64,000 bases of DNA, taken from Megachile rotundata. Its lineage: Eukaryota > Arthropoda > Insecta > Hymenoptera > Megachilidae. Positions 58,801 to 64,000 of the stretch are shown here, piece by piece. The stretch covers positions 1 through 64,000 of the forward strand of contig NW_027474132.1 of NCBI RefSeq assembly GCF_050947335.1, read 5' to 3'. The notes under the pieces were generated by a model, which made no database searches, was not told the DNA's origin, and saw only the letters and a program-made list of their open reading frames with translations. A program made the translations under genes and the position numbers. The number at the start of each line of letters is the position of its first letter. The stretch's first letter is position 1.

Positions 58801-60810
58801 TATTAGCCATATTATGCTTAAATGATCGATAGAACGACAATTACTATACTTATTGCTATTATTATTATCAATCTAACTCATATTATTAACCATATTATGC
58901 AGATATGATCGATAGCACGACATTTACTATACTTATTACTCTTATTATTATCAACCTAACTCATATTATTAGCCATATTATGCTTATATTATCGATAGAA
59001 CGACAATTAATGTACTTATTACTGTTGTTATTATCAATCTAACTCATATTATTAGTCATATTATGCATATATGATCGATAGAACGACAATTACTATACTT
59101 ATTACTCTTATTATTATCAATCTAACTCATATTACCAGCCATGTTATGCTTAAATGATCGATAGAACGACAATTACTATACTTATTACTCTTATTATTAT
59201 CAATCTATCTCATATTATTAGCCATATTATGCTTATATGATCGATAGAACTACAATTACTATACCCATTACTCTTATTAATATCAATCTAACTCATATTA
59301 TTAGCCATATTATGCTTATATGATCGATAGAACGACAATTACTATACTTATTACTCTTATTATTATCAATCTATCTCATATTATTAGCCATATTATGCTT
59401 ATATGATCGATAGAACTACAATTACTATACCCATTACTCTTATTAATATCAATCTAACTCATATTATTAGCCATATTATGCTTATATGATCGATAGAACG
59501 ACAATTACTATACTTATTACTCTTATTATTATCAATCTAACTCATATTATTAGCCATATTATGCAGATATGATCGATAGAACGACAATTACTATACTTAT
59601 TACACTCACTATTATCAATCTATCTCATATTATTAACAATATTATGCAGATATGATCGATAGCACGACATTTACTATACTTATTACTCTTATTATTATCA
59701 ACCTAACTCATATTATTAGCCATATTATGCTTATATGATCGATAGAACGACAATTACTATACTTATTACTCTTATTATTATCAATCTAACTCATATTATT
59801 CGCCATATTATGCTTATATGATCGACAGAACGACAATTACTATACTTATTATTCTTATTTTTATCAACCTAACTCATATTATTACCCATGTTATGCTTAA
59901 ATGATCGATAGAACGACAATTACTATACTTATTACTCTTATTATTATGAATCTAACTCATATTATTAACCATATTATGCAGATATGATCGATAGAACTAC
60001 AATTACTATACTCATTACTCTTATTATTATCAATCTAACTCATATTATTAGCCATATTATGCTTATATGATCGATAGAACGACAATTACTGTACTTATTA
60101 CTCTTATCATTATCGATCTAACTCATATTATTAGCCATATTATGCTTATATGATCGATAGAACGACAATTACTATACTTATTACTCTTATTATTATCAAT
60201 CTAACTCATATTATTAGCCATATTATGCAGATATGATCGATAGAACGACAATTACTATACTTATTACACTCACTATTATCAATCTAACTCATATTATTAA
60301 CAATATTATGCAGATATGATCGACAGCACGACATTTACTATACTTATTACTCTTATTATTATCAACCTAACTCATATTATAAGCCATATTATGCTTATAT
60401 GATCGATAGAACGACAATTACTATGCTTATTATTCTTATTTTTATCAACCTAACTCATATTATTAGCCGTATTATGCTTATATGATCGATAGAACGACAA
60501 TTACTATACTTATTACTCTTATTATTATGAATCTAACTCATATTATTAACCATATTATGCAGATACGATCGATAGAACTACAATTACTATACTCATTACT
60601 CTTATTATTATCAATCTAACTCATATTATTAGCCATATTATGCTTAAATGATCGATAGAACGACAATTACTATACTCATTACTCGTATTATTATCAATCT
60701 AACTCATATTTTTAGCCGTATTATGCTTATATGATCGATAGAACGACAATTACTATACTTATTACTATTATTATTATCAATCTTACTCATATTATTAGCC
60801 ATATTATGCC
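55831..60810 (-). repeat. 60-monomer higher-order repeat, copy 2
   Basis: Direct tandem copy of 50851-55830 with one mismatch found by eye. Identity runs on to about 60847, where TTATTACACTTATT replaces TTATTACTCTTATT and the array joins the lineage seen near 36018. Such low divergence in a sequence whose neighbouring monomers differ at several sites means either a very recent duplication or an assembly duplication. Confidence 0.92.
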
Positions 60811-63800
60811 TATATGATCGATAGAACGACAATTACTATACTTATTACACTTATTATTATCAATCTAACTCATATTATTAACCATATTATGCTTATATGA
60901 TCGATAGAACGACAATTACTATACTTATTACTCTTATTATTATCAATCTAACTTATATTACTAGCCATATTATGATTAAATGATCGATAGAACGACAATT
61001 ACTATACTTATTACTCTTATTATTATCAATCTGACTTATATTATTAGCCATATTATGTTTATATGATCGATAGAACGACAATTACTATACTTATTACTCT
61101 TATTATTATCAATCTAACTCATATTACCAGCCATGTTATGCTTAAATGATCGATAGAACGACAATTACTATACTTATTACTCTTATTATTATCAATCTAT
61201 CTCATATTATTAGCCATATTATGCTTATATGATCGATAGAACGACAATTACTATACTCACTACTCTTATTATTATCGATCTAACTCATATTATTAGCCAT
61301 ATTATGCTTATATTATCGATAGAACGACAATTACTGTACTTATTACTGTTATTATTATCAATCTAACTCATATTATTAGCCATATTATGCATATGTGATC
61401 GATAGAACGACAATTAGTATACTTATTACACTTACTATTATCAATGTAACTCATATTATTAGCCATATTATGCATATATGATCGATAGAACGACAATTAC
61501 TGTACTTATTACTCTTATCATTATCGATCTAACTCATATTATTAGCCATATTATGCTTATATTATCGATAGAACGACAATTACTGTACCTATTACTGTTA
61601 TTATTATCAATCTAACTCATATTATTAGCCATATTATGCTTATATGATCGATAGAACGACAATTACTATACTCACTACTCTTATTATTATCAATCTAACT
61701 CATATTATTAGACATATTATGCATATATGATCGACAGAACGACAATTACTGTACTTATTACGCTTATCATTATTGATCTAACTCATATTAGTAGCCATAT
61801 TATGCTTATATTATCGATAGAACGACCATTACTGTACTTATTACTGTTATTATTATCAATCTAACTCATATTATTAGCCATATTATGCATATATGATCGA
61901 TAGAACGACAATTACTATACTTATTACACTTACTATTATCAATCTAACTCATATTATTAACCATATCATGCAGATATGATCGATAGCACGACATTTACTA
62001 TACTTATTACTCTTATTATTATCAACCTAACTCATATTATTAGCCATATTATGCTTATATTATCGATAGAACGACAATTAATGTACTTATTACTGTTGTT
62101 ATTATCAATCTAACTCATATTATTAGTCATATTATGCATATATGATCGATAGAACGACAATTACTATACTTATTACACTTACTATTATCAATCTAACTCA
62201 TATTATTAGCCATATTATGCTTAAATGATCGATAGAACGACAATTACTATACTTATTACTCTTATTATTATCAATCTAACTCATATTATTACCCATATTA
62301 TGCTTAAATGATCGATAGAACGACAATTACTATACTTATTACTCTTATTATTATGAATCTAACTCATATTATTAACCATATTATGCAGATATGATCGATA
62401 GAACTACAATTACTATACTTATTACACTTACTATTATCAATCTAACTCATATTATTAGCCATATTATGCTTATATGATCGATAGAACGACAATTACTATA
62501 CTCACTACTCTTACTATTATCAACCTAACTCATATTATTAGCCATATTATGCTTAAATGATCGATAGAACGACAATTACTATACTTATTACACTTACTAT
62601 TATCAATCTAACTCATATTATTAGCCATATTATGCTTATATTATCGATAGAACGACAATTAATGTACTTATTACTGTTGTTATTATCAATCTAACTCATA
62701 TTATTAGTCATATTATGCATATATGATCGATAGAACGACAATTACTATACTTATTACACTTACTATTATCAATCTAACTCATATTATTAGCCATATTATG
62801 CTTAAATGATCGATAGAACGACAATTACTATACTTATTACTCTTATTATTATCAATCTAACTCATATTATTACCCATATTATGCTTAAATGATCGATAGA
62901 ACGACAATTACTATACTTATTACTCTTATTATTATGAATCTAACTCATATTATTAACCATATTATGCAGATATGATCGATAGAACTACAATTACTATACT
63001 TATTACACTTACTATTATCAATCTAACTCATATTATTAGCCATATTATGCTTATATGATCGATAGAACGACAATTACTATACTCACTACTCTTACTATTA
63101 TCAACCTAACTCATATTATTAGCCATATTATGCTTAAATGATCGATAGAACGACAATTACTATACTTATTACTCTTATTATTATGAATCTAACTCATATT
63201 ATTAAGCGTATTATGCAGATACGATCGATAGAACTACAATTACTATACATATTACTCTTATTATTATCAATCTAACTCATATTATTAGCCGTATTATGCT
63301 TAAATGATCGATAGAACGACAATTACTATACTTATTACTCTTATTATTATCAATCTAACTCATATTATTAGCCATATTATGCTTATATGATCGACAGAAC
63401 GACAATTACTATACTGATTATTCTTATTTTTATCAACCTAACTCATATTATTACCCATATTATGCTTAAATGATCGATAGAACGACAATTACTATACTTA
63501 TTACTCTTATTATTATGAATCTAACTCATATTATTAACCATATTATGCAGATACGATCGATAGAACTACAATTACTATACTCATTACTCTTATTATTATC
63601 AATCTAACTTATATTACTAGCCATATTATGATTAAATGATCGATAGAACGACAATTACTATACTTATTACTCTTATTATTATCAATCTAACTCATATTAT
63701 TAGCCATATTATGTTTATATGATCGATAGAACGACAATTACTATACTTATTATTCTTATTTTTATCAACCTAACTCATATTATTAGACATATTATGCTTA

Positions 63801-64000
63801 AATGATCGATAGCACGACAATTACTATACTTATTATTCTTATTTTTATCAACCTAACTCATATTATTAGCCATATTATGCTTAAATGATCGATAGAACGA
63901 CAATTACTATACTTATTCCACTTACTATTATCAATCTAACTCATATTATTAGCCATATTATGCTTAAATGATCGATAGAACGACAATTACTATACTTATT
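60811..64000 (-). repeat. Right-edge mosaic with a 7-monomer duplication
   Basis: Satellite to the window end. About 60800-62600 follows 35980-37780 (offset near 24821 bp, 299 monomers), including ATTACGCTTATC near 61759 and CATATCATGC at 61962. About 63170-64000 follows 40507-41337 (AAGCGTA 63204 with 40541). Between them, 62025-62605 is repeated at 62606 to about 63168, offset 581 bp (7 x 83), with ACTGTTGTT at 62092 and 62673. A private TCAATGTAACTC is seen near 61441. The array continues past the window. Confidence 0.83.

Larger units (their letters stand above)
21105..64000 (-). repeat. 83-bp AT-rich satellite array, reverse block
   Basis: The same 83-bp satellite in the opposite orientation, about 517 monomers, reaching the window end. 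On the + strand it reads as the complement: ATTATTAGCCATATTATGC, then TATATGATCGATAGAACG, then a TTATTA-rich tract. Frequent variants are GCTTAAATGATCG, GCAGATATGATCG, GCATATATGATCG, GCTTATATTATCG, GATAGCACGAC, TTATTTTTATCAACC and CATTACTCGTA. Several of these I did not see in the forward block, so this is a separately evolved subfamily. No gene, RNA or transposon was found. Rare indels shift the phase by a base, as in ACATTTTACTAT near 22391 and ATTATTAAGCC near 35640. Confidence 0.98.

Noticed and set aside
1..64000. CRISPR array
   Set aside because: The repeats are contiguous 83-bp monomers with graded variation. There are no short identical repeats separated by unique spacers, and no cas genes.
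1..64000. CENP-B box
   Set aside because: The conserved core needs TTCG and CGGG at fixed spacing. The monomer has no CGGG, and TTCG appears only in CTTTCGATC variants.
1..64000. Telomere repeats, rRNA or tRNA genes, microsatellite tracts
   Set aside because: No TTAGGG/TTAGG-type runs, no rRNA-like conserved segments and no tRNA-like cloverleaf region were seen. The TAA-rich tracts are short parts of the 83-bp monomer and not free microsatellites.

Overview
The whole window is satellite DNA. Apart from one 100-base assembly gap (21005-21104), every stretch I read belongs to one AT-rich tandem repeat with an 83-bp monomer (about 24% G+C in the consensus). I see about 253 monomers left of the gap and about 517 right of it. 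There is no convincing protein gene, RNA gene, mobile element, CRISPR array or unique-sequence island. Both window ends and both gap edges lie inside the array, so its true length is unknown. Tens of kilobases of short-monomer satellite with multi-level higher-order repeats (HORs), plus a 100-N scaffold gap, suggest nuclear heterochromatin of a eukaryote (centromeric, pericentromeric, subtelomeric or sex/B-chromosome). The sequence gives no basis for naming a species.

Layout. From 1 to 21004 the monomers run on the + strand. From 21105 to 64000 they run on the - strand, so the two blocks meet tail to tail across the gap. The blocks carry largely different sets of diagnostic variants, so they are related but distinct subfamilies and not a simple mirror image.

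Higher-order structure. Left block: a 59-monomer (4898 bp) tandem duplication at 2420-12215; a 32-monomer duplication at 12318-18281 whose second copy has an extra 8-monomer (664 bp) duplication; a patch of four 'CCACAT' variant monomers at 18847-19178; and a third partial copy of the 32-mer unit that ends at the gap. Right block: a partial 9-monomer duplication beside the gap; a block of about 4.55 kb repeated 109 monomers apart (24421 and 33471); a 26-monomer tandem duplication (36213-40528); a mosaic middle; a nearly identical 60-monomer duplication (4980 bp, 50851-60810) with one difference found by eye; and a 7-monomer duplication near the right end. Nested units of 7, 8, 9, 17, 20, 21, 26, 32, 42, 59, 60 and 109 monomers are what repeated unequal exchange or replication-based amplification would leave.

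Because 83 is not a multiple of 3, any reading frame shifts at each monomer and soon meets a stop. The few short open frames are chance products of variant monomers. All alignments were made by eye, so boundaries are good to tens of bases and identities are not formal calculations. The possibly new items are the satellite family itself, its HOR architecture and the orientation switch at the gap, which may be real or a scaffolding error.
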